This document shows, in pieces, positions 10,321 through 21,170 of a stretch of 64,000 nt of DNA. Source of the stretch: Costus lasius (Eukaryota > Streptophyta > Magnoliopsida > Zingiberales > Costaceae). Position 1 is the stretch's first letter; each line of letters opens with the position of its first letter. Made by a program: the position numbers and the translations under genes. The DNA lies in the NCBI GenBank assembly GCA_027563935.2, contig CM050449.1, forward strand, positions 10,630,001 to 10,694,000, written 5' to 3'. The notes beneath the pieces were generated by a model that ran no database searches, had not been told where the DNA came from, and saw only the letters and a list, made by a program, of their open reading frames with translations.

Positions 10321-11480
10321 CATCTCATAGATGCGAGTCAGAGAAAGAAAAAAAAATCTGCTCACCTATTCCTTGCGCGAGTCTTCTTCTGCGAGAGTGT
10401 TTTTCTTCTTTTTGCGTCTGTTGCGTCTGTCCTGCTAGAGAGTGCTACCCGTCGCGTCGTGTGTTTTTTTTGGACGTCAACTCTTCTTTTATAAAGGAGC
10501 TAGCTGAGATTTTTCCTATTTTGATCCTCTGATTTCTCTTATCGAATAATTTTTTTCGCTCGCTTGTGCTGGCACGCTTCCTTTTCTGTCACAATTTTGA
10601 TTGCTGAATTTCTTGCAGTAATTGATTTCTTAATCTTGTCTCCTTTTTACAGCCGATTCACTTTCCTTTTTTTTTTCTTACCGGATCCTGCTTCTTGCCA
10701 TATTCTGTGTTTAAGTGTCAGAATTTTGTTTTCTCAAAGCCTAGTTGACTTCAATTTTGCTTTCCTCCCTTTTTTTACGCACAGCCAAATTATTTCTTTC
10801 TTCTTTTTTTCTTTGGCTGTAGTTACCCATACCGGAGATTATTCCCAGATTTCGAATTTGCTACCTTCTATTTCGATTGATTTGATTCTTTTTAACTTGC
10901 ATTGCCTTTGGTCAAAATTAATTTTGACCGTCTATTAGGTGGGCGCAGTAGTTTACTTGCATCCAACTGTACGACGAACATCCAATTCCAATTTAGTTTC
11001 TTCTGGATCATAATTTCAATCCTTGAAACCCGTTAAATCCCATGCTGCACTAAATAAGTGTACTTCCTTTCATTTGTCTTGAGTAATTTGTCAATGAAGA
11101 AAAAAAAAAAAATCCTCCAACACATCCTTCAACATCTTTTATAAATCGTCAAGTAGCAGTATTTGCTTTGGCTTTGCTTTATTATTATTATTTTTGAAAA
11201 TAATTAGTTCAACAGTTTGAATTAGCTGATAATATATCACTACACAGCACTAAACTATTTGTAGGCATTGACACTGTTAGATAACGAATAATTTTATTTG
11301 AAAACTCTTAGAAAGGATTTTTTTTATAATTTTTTTATTTATTAGGGGTACGGTGGATCTCTCATTTTTCTTCTGACAGTTGGAACTTAGGCTCTGCTTC
11401 CTACAACGGAAGGAAAATCTGAGGGGCTGAAAAACACAATGGAAGAGAATTTGGAGGAAGAGAAAAATTTTATTTGCATG
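10321..11480. other. Unassigned T-rich stretch
   Basis: No gene is recognised. A TATAAA-like string lies near 10489. The 124-residue open frame at 10564-10938 is Phe/Ser/Leu-rich low complexity translated from T-rich DNA. Confidence 0.3.
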
Positions 11481-12230
11481 TGATTTTTAGCCAGCAATGC
11501 ACGATGGAAGGCGATGCGTTGGCGAGCTCAGCCAAGCGACGGAAGGCGACACGTTGGCAAGCTCGCCGAGAGAGGCTAGCGACAGGGAGGTTAGGAGGGG
11601 ATGCTGGCGAGGTTCGGTGACGGGAGTTTCATCCGGGCGACGTAAGACGGGTGGCGAAGGTGAGAGCTCAAGGGGATGAGGCAAGATTGAGGAGGGAGGC
11701 GAGGGTGTGGAGGGAAGGCGAGAGGCTGAGGCGGAAGGGAGGCGAGGTTGGCGACGAAAGATGGGAGGCGAGGCGAGGTTGAGAAGGGAGGCAAGGCGGG
11801 AGCTGGGGGTGACGAGGCAAGGCTGTGAGGAGGGAGGCTAGGCTATGGAGGGAAAGGCGGGAGGCTGAGGTGGAAGGGAAGTTGAGGCGACCGGAGGTGA
11901 GGCTGGCGATGGGCGACAGGAGGCTGGCGACGGGAGGGAGAGGGAAAGAGGACGAGGTGATGAGAGGTCAGCGAAGGAAGGCTAAGGCGATGAGATGGAG
12001 AGGGAAGGAGGACGAGGTGATGGGAGGCTGGTGAGCTAGGGCGATGGGAGGAGGGAGGAGGAAGAGGGAAGGAGAAAGGAGTCATCGACGTGGAGGGGAA
12101 GGTGGACGGCGGTGCCGGCGAAGAGCGAGAGGGAAAGAGGAGAGGGCGGTGGTGAGCAGCGAAGTCGCGTAGTGCGTAGGGACAACGTCACACACACGTT
12201 GTTATGTGTTTCCGCCCAATTTGGGCGGAA
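11481..12230. other. Purine-rich, GC-rich block ending in a 21-bp palindrome
   Basis: The + strand is dominated by GGAGGCGAGG/GGGAGGCTGGCGA motifs with few pyrimidines. The resulting frames are Arg/Gly/Glu or, in antisense, Pro/Ser low complexity, and I do not call them genes. At 12210-12230 the sequence TTCCGCCCAA-T-TTGGGCGGAA is a perfect inverted repeat with a one-base centre. The block may be the interior of a decayed transposon; I could not find convincing termini. Confidence 0.4.
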
Positions 12231-12852
12231 GCCAAAACTAGGGAAAAGTAGTGCATTTTCCTTTGCTTTTTCCCTCCATCATTTTCTGTCCTTTGAAAGA
12301 GGGAAAGCATCCCTTCCATCTGCTGTGAATTCCCTCATAGGAAACACAACCTCAATAATATACCCTGTTAATTTTTAATTTGTACGCTTGCGTATCTAAA
12401 ATGTGCCAGCATACTTCGTACTTAATCATTTGGAGTAAAAGTGGTACCCGATCTAACCTTTAAAATAAAAAGACTAAGGTTAAATCGGCGGGGTACCCGC
12501 TTAAGAGGTTTTTCAATCATTTGTGTTTATCGATTCACACAATACAGTAATCGTATACTATGTCTCAAAGTTGTTGGATCATTTAAAATGTTTTATATTT
12601 TGCTGCATAAGAAGAGGCAATCGTTCAATAAGCTCATAAATACATTCATGCATGCGAGCAAGAACAGAACAATATATATTTCAGGATATTAGTCAGACAC
12701 TCAATTTTTTCTTTTCAGTCTCAATTTTTTATTACATTACTCTAATAATTTTGTAACGTTAAATTTTTATTTTTATTTTTTTAAAAATCAAATCTATTTG
12801 TGTTAGATATTGTTGGTTGTCCTACAGCAGAATCTAATATCCATGTACCTTT
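12231..12852. other. Unassigned stretch at the start of unit 2
   Basis: No gene. The last 40 bases (CCTACAGCAGAATCTAATAT, CATGTACCTTTTTGC) match 23478-23516, so this is the left edge of the homology between units 2 and 3. Confidence 0.4.
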
Positions 12853-13235
12853 TTGCCTAGGGCAAGCAAAAAATATATAGAACTCTTGCGATTAATAATT
12901 TCCTTGTGATATTGAGGGGAGAGGGCCTTTCTTCTATGGCACTGTTATAGATTTCTTGTAATAACTTCCAGAGACCACTTGTAATCTTCTTCCGATAGTA
13001 GTGATTGGGTGCTTAAATGCGTTACACCAGAACATAATCATGTCATAACATGCGAACTTGATGAGTTCTATTCTACCTGCAAATTGTTAGAGAAAATTTT
13101 AAAATTTCTCTAATTTAATTTCACTTATGTGAAATTGCTTCCGCCTCCAGTTCCTCCCTTGTCAACAAATTACCCTGTGCATTACAGATGGTATGAAGAG
13201 AATTCCAATACCTATTTGGAAGTGGAGTCGCCCAG
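12853..13235. repeat. Segmental repeat block, partner of 24106-24489
   Basis: About 380 bp nearly identical to 24106-24489, from GGGCAAGCAAAAAATATATA to GTGGAGTCGCCCAG. Homology stops exactly where the gypsy LTR begins (13236), while the partner continues as GTATACGCTAAGTC. Confidence 0.9.
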
Positions 13236-14828
13236 TGTCACGCCCTGTATTATACAAGTACAATGAATCAAATTTTTAATTAATTATTACAACTGTTCTA
13301 TTGCCACGTAGGGCTTAAATTCATATCTTGTCTAGGTTCAGCGTGACCGGCACAAATGCGTTCACGCGCACCCCTCAGCCTCCGCGAGGGTTCAGGTCCT
13401 CGTCTAGGTCCAGGAGAGAGAAAAGCAAGAATACCACATCAGTATATAAAATGATTAAAGAAAAGGGGGGAAGTTATACCTATAATCGGATCGGATCTTG
13501 TGCCCGAATCCGAAATCCCGATTTTCGGCCGATGCCCGCTTTGGTTTCGGATCGCCGAAATCGCCGCGCTCGTTTGTGAGTCAACGAGTCAACGCCCCTT
13601 TTCCACGTCAGCGGCTGTGTGAGTGATCGAAGCCCGCGCCGGTTCGCTTCGTCGACGCGAAGCACGCGACGGCGCCGCTCGTCGCGTCGGAGAAGAAAGA
13701 GGGAGAGGGAGTCGCGTCCTTCCGACGGGCCCGACGACGGTGTTCGTTTCCGTCGAGCGGGTGTTCGTTGATTCGCCTGAGGCCGCCGCTGCCTCGAGCT
13801 CGCTGGGTCTGAGCAGAAAGGGGATGAGGTTGAAGGAGACGCCGGAGAGACAGGAAGAAGCGCAGAAGATGACGACGTCGAAGGTACTCCGAACCGCCCG
13901 CCTCACCACCGGAGCACCTGGGCGAGGGCCACCGTCTGCCTTCGCCGGTTTTGTCGAGTCGCCGTCGGGGGTTGGTTCAGGGATGAAGGGTCGGACGAGG
14001 TTCGTTCTCAACCTCGCCGGCCGCCAAACCTTATCATTCGTCCCGCCCCTCGGAATGAACTCTCCTCGCTCAAGCAAAGGGGTATTACCTCTATCAGCCG
14101 ACTCTCTCTTCTCCCTCTCTCGAGCTTGCCGGCCGCTCCTCTTATAGGCGGCTTGGCTCCTTCCCGTTGCTCGTCTTCACGCAGACGAACCCACGACGTC
14201 GTCAGGCGGAGCCATTCCGTGCCAGATCTCGCCCATACCGCGCTCCTCTCAGCGCTCGAGTCTCTTCCTCGGCCCGACGGATTGATCGCCGTCGCCCCGT
14301 TGGTCCATCGGTTTAAGCGTCATCTCCGTTTTTGACCGCCGGATTGAGGGATGCAGCTTCATTTGTCAAACTCGGCCACGTCCAGGCGATGACTTTGTCG
14401 TCCTTCCGGTGGCTTGCGCTCGTCACCGTCTGACGACTGGATAAGCTACGCCTCGCACATGGCCTTCCTGTCCAGTCGCCATCGGCTTCCCCTGGCGCCT
14501 GACGTCGGATGACTTCGCCGCGTTGCCCTCTTGGAGCAGTTGCGTTCGCCTCGTCGACTGCATGTGCCGCCGCCGTCTCGCCGGCAGGAAAGTTACCATC
14601 CGGCGTGCAGTTCCACCCGGCGACCCTTCCTACTGGGTCGGCCGAGGCCTCTGGCCGCCGGAGGTGCCATCGGAGTCGACCCCGATCGAACGAGCGAACG
14701 ACGTGCGTTCGTCGTTCGCCTCCCCTCCAAATCGATTCCGATTTGGTTTTTATGGTAAATGGGCCGATTTTGACCCTTGGTCAAAGGCCCAATTGGGCTG
14801 GGCCCTAAAATTGGGGCTGAGACTAACA
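13236..14828 (-). repeat. Gypsy 3' LTR, 1593 bp
   Basis: On the - strand it runs TGTTAGTCTCAG...GGGCGTGACA, with TG..CA ends. It abuts the polypurine tract at its start and the duplicated host block at its end. The interior (13330-14800) is GC-rich and yields several overlapping Arg/Pro/Ser-rich frames on both strands, which I treat as non-coding. Confidence 0.8.
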
Positions 14829-14846
14829 TTCTCCCCCTCCTAAGTC
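14829..14846 (-). other. Polypurine tract of the gypsy element
   Basis: On the - strand, GACTTAGGAGGGGGAGAA lies immediately before the LTR start TGTTAG. This fixes both the orientation and the LTR boundary. Confidence 0.85.
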
Positions 14847-15674
14847 GTTCGTCGTCCTCGACGAATCTTTAGTACGGTTCGACTCGCACTCGTATTTTCA
14901 TTAAATCGTAGAAGAGGGTCCCACAGGGTCTGCGATCGAATTGGATCGCTAGGGAGAATCGTCCAACTTGGTTACGCCTAAGTCTTCTCCCTTTCGAAGG
15001 TGTCCCATACCACCTCCGTCGAAGAGTATCTTAGCGCGCCCAATTTATTTTTGCCCCCGAGTCTTCCCTTCATAAAGGCGTCCCTTTATGACGAGAAACC
15101 CAGCTTAGACAGATTTTGAAGGATTTTTCCTTACTGTCCACCCAAGTTTCCCTCACATAAAGGCGTCCCTTTACGCGAAGTTGGCTTAGTGGAAATAAGA
15201 AGAGGGATCTCTTTTGTTTTATTTGGACATCGCCCATTCTTCTTATACCGCATAGCAGTTTTAGAGTCTGCTAACTCTTCCTCATTTCTCCCTAAATAAT
15301 ATTTCTAGAGTTTTGTTTACTCTCTTAGTTCATGAATAGCAGTTTTGAAATATGCTATCTTGACCGCTTTAAATGGCAGTTTTGAAGTCTGTCAACTTTT
15401 CCTCAAATATTAGTTTTGAAGTCTGCTAACTTTTCCTTAATTAGCGATTTTTAAGGTATATTGACCTTTTAAATTTTCCTCAAAATTTATTTGTCGTACC
15501 CATAATTCCATAAAAAGAGGAATTGCATTAATAATACTTAGTGGTGCGCTAATGCAACCACTTAAATTGTTTTTGCCCTCAGCACGGGCTTACAAAACAT
15601 CCACAAAATATTGAAACATATTTTTAATATACAAGACTCCCACTAAGTCCTACAAAACACCAATAAAGATCATC

Positions 15675-16336
15675 TCACAGGCTTCGGGTGGCGGTGTCCT
15701 CTGGCTCCTCGGCCTGCTTTTCCCCCTTGCCCTTCTCGGCGACGATAGCAGCGACCATGCTGCGTTTGGGGCAATCCCTCATAAAGTGGGGGCCTCCGCA
15801 AATGTAGCACCCTGAAGCAGCCGGTTGTTTTGCTGGCTGGCCGATTGCCTTCGGAGCTCTGATCTCCTTCGGGCCCTTGAAGTTCAGCCTCCTTGCTGCT
15901 AGGGGCTGTTTCCCCTTTGGATAGGGGGTCCCGCGGTTGCGGTTCGGAGGGGCCGGGACCACCTTGTCCGGTATCCGAAGATCGACCAGTGCATCTGCCG
16001 CAAGTGTTGCCTCTTTTAAGGTTACAACCTTCTGTCGTCGCAGCTCCTTCTGCGCCCAAGTCTGCAGTCCGGCCAGGAAATGGTAGAGTTTGTCCTGCTC
16101 TTCCATGTCGTCTATCTCGAGCATTAGGGCGGTGTAGCTCTTCACATACTCGCGCACACTCCCCGTGTGCTTGAGTTTGAAGAGGGCCTCGCGTGCCGCC
16201 CAAGACGTGTTTCCGGGCATGAACTGCTTCTTCAGCTCTGTCTTGAAGTCCTCCCATGAGAGCTGGTAGGTCTGGAATTCCCCCAGAAGAATCGGTGCAG
16301 CTTGCGTACGCCACCAGAGTTTGGCGTCGTCGCAGC
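15675..16336 (-). pseudogene. Gypsy gag fragment with zinc knuckle
   Basis: About 220 residues, open, ending in TGA at 15675-15677. Residues with ..DDAKLWWRTQA.., LSWEDFKTELKKQFMPG, REALFKLKHTGSVREYVKSY and DKLYHFLAGLQTWAQKEL are typical of the retrotransposon gag domain. A basic, Pro-rich linker leads to CYICGGPHFMRDC, a zinc knuckle with spacing CX2CX3HX4C, one residue shorter than the usual CX2CX4HX4C. The N-terminus is cut at the 16336 breakpoint, and the frame runs on into unrelated AT-rich DNA. The reading frame itself shows no internal stop, so the insertion may be fairly young. Confidence 0.85.
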
Positions 16337-18180
16337 TTGCTTTTCTCTTGTTTTTTAAAAAGAAAAAATCATAATAAAAAAGAAAAATAAGATAACTTTC
16401 CATAGTTTTGCTTTATGCCCAATTAGAAAAAGAAAAATTGATTTTCTATTATTTCTTTGAAAATAATAATTAAAGCATAAAAAGAAAAGGAGATAACTTT
16501 CCCCTTTTTGCTTCGGCTCTGCAACTAGCGTTCACCACTCTCCCACCGCTTAGTATGAATGTTCACGACTCTCCCACCACTCTCGCTGCTCCCAACATTC
16601 CCCACCGCCCACCTCTCTCGAGTCTCGCCACTTGCGTTGCTCTCACCGCTCGCTGCTCTCATCACTCGCCACCTGCCGCTCTCGCCGCCCACCACCCGCC
16701 ACTCTTGGCGCTCACCGCCCATCGCCCATTGTTCGTCCGCTGCTCTTTCCCCCAGTGCCTGTCGCCCTCATCTTCATCTCCGGCAATGATTTTTGCTTGC
16801 TTCCACTCATCAGCCTCCTTAAGACGATCACATAAGTGGTATACGATTCATTTTTTTCCTTTCCTTGAACTGATTTATGTTCTTGTGTTTTTTCCTTCCG
16901 TTCAAGCAAAACAAGGCCTATGATTTGCCCACTTCTTTAATTTAACTTTAACTGATCTAACAATGTGAAGTTAACTCTGATCTTCCAAGATCCGATTGTA
17001 CAATGAACATCATACCGAAAAGATATATAATCATACTCTATTAAAAGTTATATTAATTTGGATTCTAAAGCCCCTGAGTTATCATTTATGCATTTGTAAA
17101 TATGGGTTTTTTCAAATAAAGCATTTTAATAAAAACCAAGTCTAAAAGCATCAGCTTTTTTAACTCCAAAAAGGCTAATTCACAATCCATACATTAGATT
17201 GCATAGTTTTTTTTTACTGTAATAGTAAGTCAATTCACTGCTCTTTGCTAACATAGTTAAAGTCAATTCACAATCCATACATTAGATTGCATCAGCCTAC
17301 AGTATTTTACCAAAGCAACTCTACACTTTATTTTGAAGTTTTGGCTGTCAGACTTATTTTTACTCAAATTAAGAAAAGAATGAGGAAAATTTTTTAATAG
17401 AATTTGACCGTATAAAAGCTGTCAAGAAGAAGATATTCGTACCTACCATTGGAGATAAGTTCAAAGAAATAGAGCTTTTCCAAACTTTGATCACGGGCAT
17501 TTGTTTACACTAGAAATTCGCCGTCACGTAAACGTGTTACTTGAGACTGCAAACTTTGAAATTCATTGCCTCATCTGTTACGCTTGGTTTACTTGGAAAG
17601 AAAGAAAAGCAGAAAGAAAAGAACAAGTAAAAGGGATAAAAAATCAATCACATGAAATGCTGGTGATCTACTGCACCTGGACGCAGATTCGTATTGCTTC
17701 CCCTTTTCTCTCAAGGAAATAGGGTGTTAAGTTCCTTATCTCCAGAGGAAAAGAGTTCGGTGGCAACATAAATGAAGAAGAAAATATAGGAGGGGATGAG
17801 AAAAATTCCTATACAAGGTTCACACATATTATGACGATTCTGATATTAGCTCACCTAAGATTCCTAGAAAAGAAGAGGAATTTTTCTACTTATCACCAAT
17901 ATGCATGGATTTAAACGATTTCTTAATCTAAATTTGGAATTTAAACCTGATAGTTTTTATATTTTATTTTGTTTGGCACAAGAAAATCAAAGTTGTGATA
18001 CTTTTCACCCATTCTTGTTGCCATTTCAATGTAACCATGATGAAATAATATTTTGTTTCCTATTATTCTAATTAAGTGAGTATTAATAATCGAACCCCGC
18101 TAATGCAATTTTTTTCCTTGACTTTGACTGGGTGGTCAAGTTTTTTTGTCGTTGTTGTAAATTTCCTAGCAACTCCAATG
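16337..18180. repeat. 5' flank of membrane gene copy 2, partner of 24795-26640
   Basis: About 1.85 kb with about 98-99 percent identity to the flank of copy 3 by eye. A GC-rich segment at 16550-16800 gives a 122-residue open frame in both copies (MNVHDSPTTLAA..), but it is Ser/Pro/Leu/His low complexity and I do not support it as a gene. Two near-identical strings ATTCACAATCCATACATTAG (about 17178 and 17269) form a small direct repeat. Confidence 0.85.
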
Positions 18181-18190
18181 GTGAACTATC

Positions 18191-18200
18191 TATATATATA
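18191..18200 (+). promoter_or_regulatory. TATA box of membrane-protein gene copy 2
   Basis: TATATATATA lies 55 bp before the ATG at 18255, in a stretch (GGTGAACTATCTATATATAT) conserved with copy 3. The predicted transcription start falls after the upstream ATG at 18207. Confidence 0.55.
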
Positions 18201-18254
18201 ATAGATATGTATGCATCTCCAGACGTCGCTAAATGTTACTATCGTTTGCAGCAA

Positions 18255-18752
18255 ATGGAGATGAAGGTACAAGAGAATTATAAGGGCCAGCAACAAGGTG
18301 GTGAACCTTCTCAGCCGTCCGGTGGCTGCAGTTCCAGCAGCCAAACCAGGGTCTTCAATTGGCTTCCTCTCTTCGCCGCCCTCTTCCTCACTGTGAATGC
18401 CGCCGATTCCGCCTACCGGGTGCGACACGACCCCCCCGCGCTGGCCTTCGTAGTGTTCGCCTACTCCAACTTGATGCTGCTGCTCATCTGCCTCAGGAAC
18501 TTGGATAAGTTGGGCCGAGATTGCCCACCGGAGAGGAGGGCGAAGCTTAAGGCCGCAGTGTGGGCCCTCGCGACGGGTCTTAACCTCGCTTTCGCATGGC
18601 GTGTGGCTGCGCTAATGCCGCCGGTGGTGGCTGCCATGGTTTGGTTGATGTCAAGTACGGTTACCGCCGGAGGATTCTATGGTCTGTTCATTTACCGAGA
18701 TGCAGAAGGTCTTGCGAAGAATTCTCAGCTTGCCCCTGCAGAAAAAGTCTGA
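18255..18752 (+). CDS. Plant multi-pass membrane protein of unknown function, copy 2
   Basis: 165 residues with the same layout as copy 1: a polar N-terminus MEMKVQENYKGQQQGG, then four hydrophobic segments near residues 34-50, 61-80, 98-115 and 121-140. The tail AEGLAKNSQLAPAEKV is nearly identical to copy 1. About 25 nucleotide differences separate it from copy 1, and about 45 plus two codons from copy 3. The Arg/His/Asp-rich connector between segments 1 and 2 (YRVRHDPPAL) and the CPPERRAKLKA loop before segment 3 are retained. ATG 18255 is preferred over the in-frame ATG 18207 because of the TATA box position. AATAAA occurs near 18798. Function unknown. Confidence 0.8.
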   Translation: MEMKVQENYKGQQQGGEPSQPSGGCSSSSQTRVFNWLPLFAALFLTVNAADSAYRVRHDPPALAFVVFAYSNLMLLLICLRNLDKLGRDCPPERRAKLKAAVWALATGLNLAFAWRVAALMPPVVAAMVWLMSSTVTAGGFYGLFIYRDAEGLAKNSQLAPAEKV

Positions 18753-19466
18753 CTTCTTCCATATGTTTAGTGATCAGTAATACGATGATATATGCAATAA
18801 AGTGTGTCTGTATTTGCTTTGGGTGATCTTCCGGTTGCAGACGAATGATTTCTCTTGCTTTTTTATGGTAATTCTAATTCCAAGTTGCATTGTTCTTCCC
18901 ATCATCAATGAAAACCGTGTGTTGGAGCATTCAATTATCGAGACCCCTCTGATACCAATTTGTTGGAGCACATAACAAGCTCGGGAACGAGAGAGAAAAG
19001 ATAAGAACGAATTGCTCGTTCATCTCCGCGAATTTAATGCAAAGCGATTTCACCCGATGCAGATTAATTTCTCCCAATTAATTTCAAGTTTATCGTTTAA
19101 CGCCGTGACCTCTCAGTCTCACACGAGGATTTACTTGATCATAGGCTGCAATACAGTCCATTTATGATTATCCATTTGCTGAAAATTTTACATAATTCTT
19201 TGTTTTTATTTATATAATCAATATAGTAATATATAAATGCAAATTAAAACAAATCAAATTGTAACGATAATTAATTAAGATGAACACGGATATTTAATGT
19301 CGAAAAATCTCAACAAAAAAGTAAAAAAATAATGGGTGCAGGTAAAAAAATCTTTCATTAACAAACAATAATACCATATGTCTTCACCAACCAAAGATAT
19401 AATCAATCAAAAGAAATAATAATCCTACAAGCACAAACTGAATCTGTGAATCAAATCATAAAGACG

Positions 19467-19768
19467 TTAGGCTGTGTTTAATTGAGCAGATGAAAAGTGA
19501 GAGGGAAAGAAAAGTAGAAAGGAAAAATAATTTTAATTATTTAATAGAGGGGATGAAAAATAAGAAGGAAATAAGAAGGAAAATACTGTAGCAAAAATAA
19601 GATGAACAGTACAAAATTTTGTAACATTGTGTGTTCCTTTCGAAAATTACTATGCTACGATTGCTACAGTAATTACTGTAGAAATTTTTTTTATTTCCCT
19701 CTCTTCTCATTTTCTTTTTCGATTCTCTTTTTTCTCACTTTCCATCCGCTCAATTAAACACAGCCTAA
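19467..19768. mobile_element. MITE with perfect 21-bp terminal inverted repeats
   Basis: The left end TTAGGCTGTGTTTAATTGAG(C) and the right end GCTCAATTAAACACAGCCTA(A) are exact reverse complements over 21 bp. It is non-coding and about 300 bp, with internal short palindromes such as TACAGTAATTACTGTA. The paralogous flank near 5280 reads CATAAAGACTAAAAGATAAA without it, so it entered unit 2 after duplication. TTA/TAA at the ends suggests a PIF/Harbinger-like target, but the exact duplication is blurred. Confidence 0.85.
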
Positions 19769-21170
19769 AAGATAAAAATTAAATAAAATAATAATAGTTT
19801 ATTTTCTAGTATATGATTAAATTGTCAAAAAGTATTAGCATTTAAGAGAACTAAATGGTTTTCAAAAGTGAAAAAAAAAAGATAATATATTATTCAGAAA
19901 AAGAAAAAGAATGAAAAAGAAAAAGAAAAAGAAAAACCTACTTTAACGACTTTGAGAGTCAAAAAATACTGGTAAAAGTAGAATGAAGCTTCAAATTCCT
20001 CTGCAGACGCGTTTGAGGCGCCAGTTTTCTGCTACTTTTTCTGGAACATCAGTGGTTTCCACTCAGCCGTCCGTCGAGAACAAATTCGTACCCATCAGCA
20101 GAGAAAAAAAAGTAGGAAAGGCTGAAAGTTGCCAGAAGGTTGCTGTTAACGTATCGTTTGGGACGCGCTCCTGACTTCAGTAATTATCGTAGAAATAAAT
20201 TCAAATAATGAGCTCCTCTTCGCTAACGGGCAGCTTCATCCACTGACTGAACTCTTGGTGTTTTACTATCTCAGATTAAATTCCTTTTAAGTAGAATAAA
20301 AAATTATATGCTTACCTTACGTTTATAGCACGGGAAGCCAGCTGCTGATTAATTTACCCATTTTGCTTTTGATCAATCTTTTTGTATTTGCTAGTCTAGT
20401 AACTGCCATAGCGCTACATTGTATTTTGGTCTCAGTTTCAAAAGACTTTTTTGATGAATAGATAATTTTGGTTTTAAAAAAATTACCATCTGAGACTAAT
20501 TTTTACGAAACCTTTCTTCTTTTTTAATTATTTCTCTTAACAAAAAGTACATATTTACAAACAAGAAAAAAATCATAAAATTTAGAAAGAAAATCACTAA
20601 GAATGGTAATAATTTTAGTGATTTTAGATGAATTTTTAATAAATTTTTCTTAAATTTGATTATGTATAATTATGATAAAACTTAAGATGGTTATGATAAA
20701 ACTTGAGTCGATTCTTTTAAAAATCAGGCAAAACTTATGAAAATGATAAAATGATGTAGCATATCTTACTAAAAATTTTAGTGATTTTGTTTGAATTTTA
20801 ATAATTTATTATTTAATAACTTTCTAGCAACTATTTTCCTAGTCTGTAATTCATATATGAGATATGCTTCACACTTAACTTTTAGCTGGAGTTTTTTTGT
20901 CGATGGCAGAATACCACGTGGTCGTTTAATGAACGAGTGTTTGATAGCTGCAGCTTAAGAGCATTTGTTAAGCCGATCAGTAAACAGCAACTTATCTTAA
21001 TTAATTAACTATCTAAAATCTATAAGAACACATATACAGAGGAATAAAACAAAAGAACCACAAAAAATTCCTTAGCGGAGAAAATCAGGAACCATCCATC
21101 TCCTTTTCACTATCACATCCCCATATGTGCACAGCTGACTTTCATTCTTTGTTTGCAAAGCTCTCCAGGC
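19769..21170. repeat. Unit 2 spacer shared with 35160-36600
   Basis: Non-coding, AT-rich, collinear with unit 3 between the membrane gene and the kinase. It includes the string TTGGGACGCGCT..GTAATTATC and the pre-kinase segment AACGAGTGTTTGATAGCTG. The small 63-residue frame at 19983 is not conserved in the partners. Confidence 0.7.

Larger units (their letters stand above)
13236..16336 (-). mobile_element. Partial Ty3/gypsy element, gag-only (TR-GAG-like), 5' end lost
   Basis: On the - strand the order is gag (16336 to 15675), about 830 bp non-coding, a polypurine tract, then a 3' LTR (14828 to 13236). There is no protease, reverse transcriptase, RNase H or integrase between gag and the polypurine tract, as in the non-autonomous TR-GAG elements described in plants. 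The 5' LTR and the gag N-terminus are missing, together with about 305 bp of host sequence that unit 3 keeps at 24490-24794, so a deletion followed insertion. The right breakpoint lies in TTGCTTTTCTC, shared with 24795. The expected 5-bp target repeat (CCCAG at 13231-13235) has lost its partner. Confidence 0.8.

Noticed and set aside
11487..12085. ORFs in the purine-rich block
   Set aside because: They are open on both strands because of base composition, with no family resemblance.
12210..12230. 21-bp perfect inverted repeat as a transposon end or operator
   Set aside because: It is a single occurrence with no partner terminus or target duplication. Recorded only as part of the purine-rich block.
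13589..14843. Several ORFs of 60-174 residues on both strands
   Set aside because: They lie inside the gypsy LTR, overlap in several frames, and are Arg/Pro/Ser/Ala-rich products of GC-rich DNA.
16555..16923. 122-residue ORF conserved at 25014-25382
   Set aside because: Conservation follows from the recent duplication of the whole flank. The composition is low complexity, and the frames on both strands are equally open.
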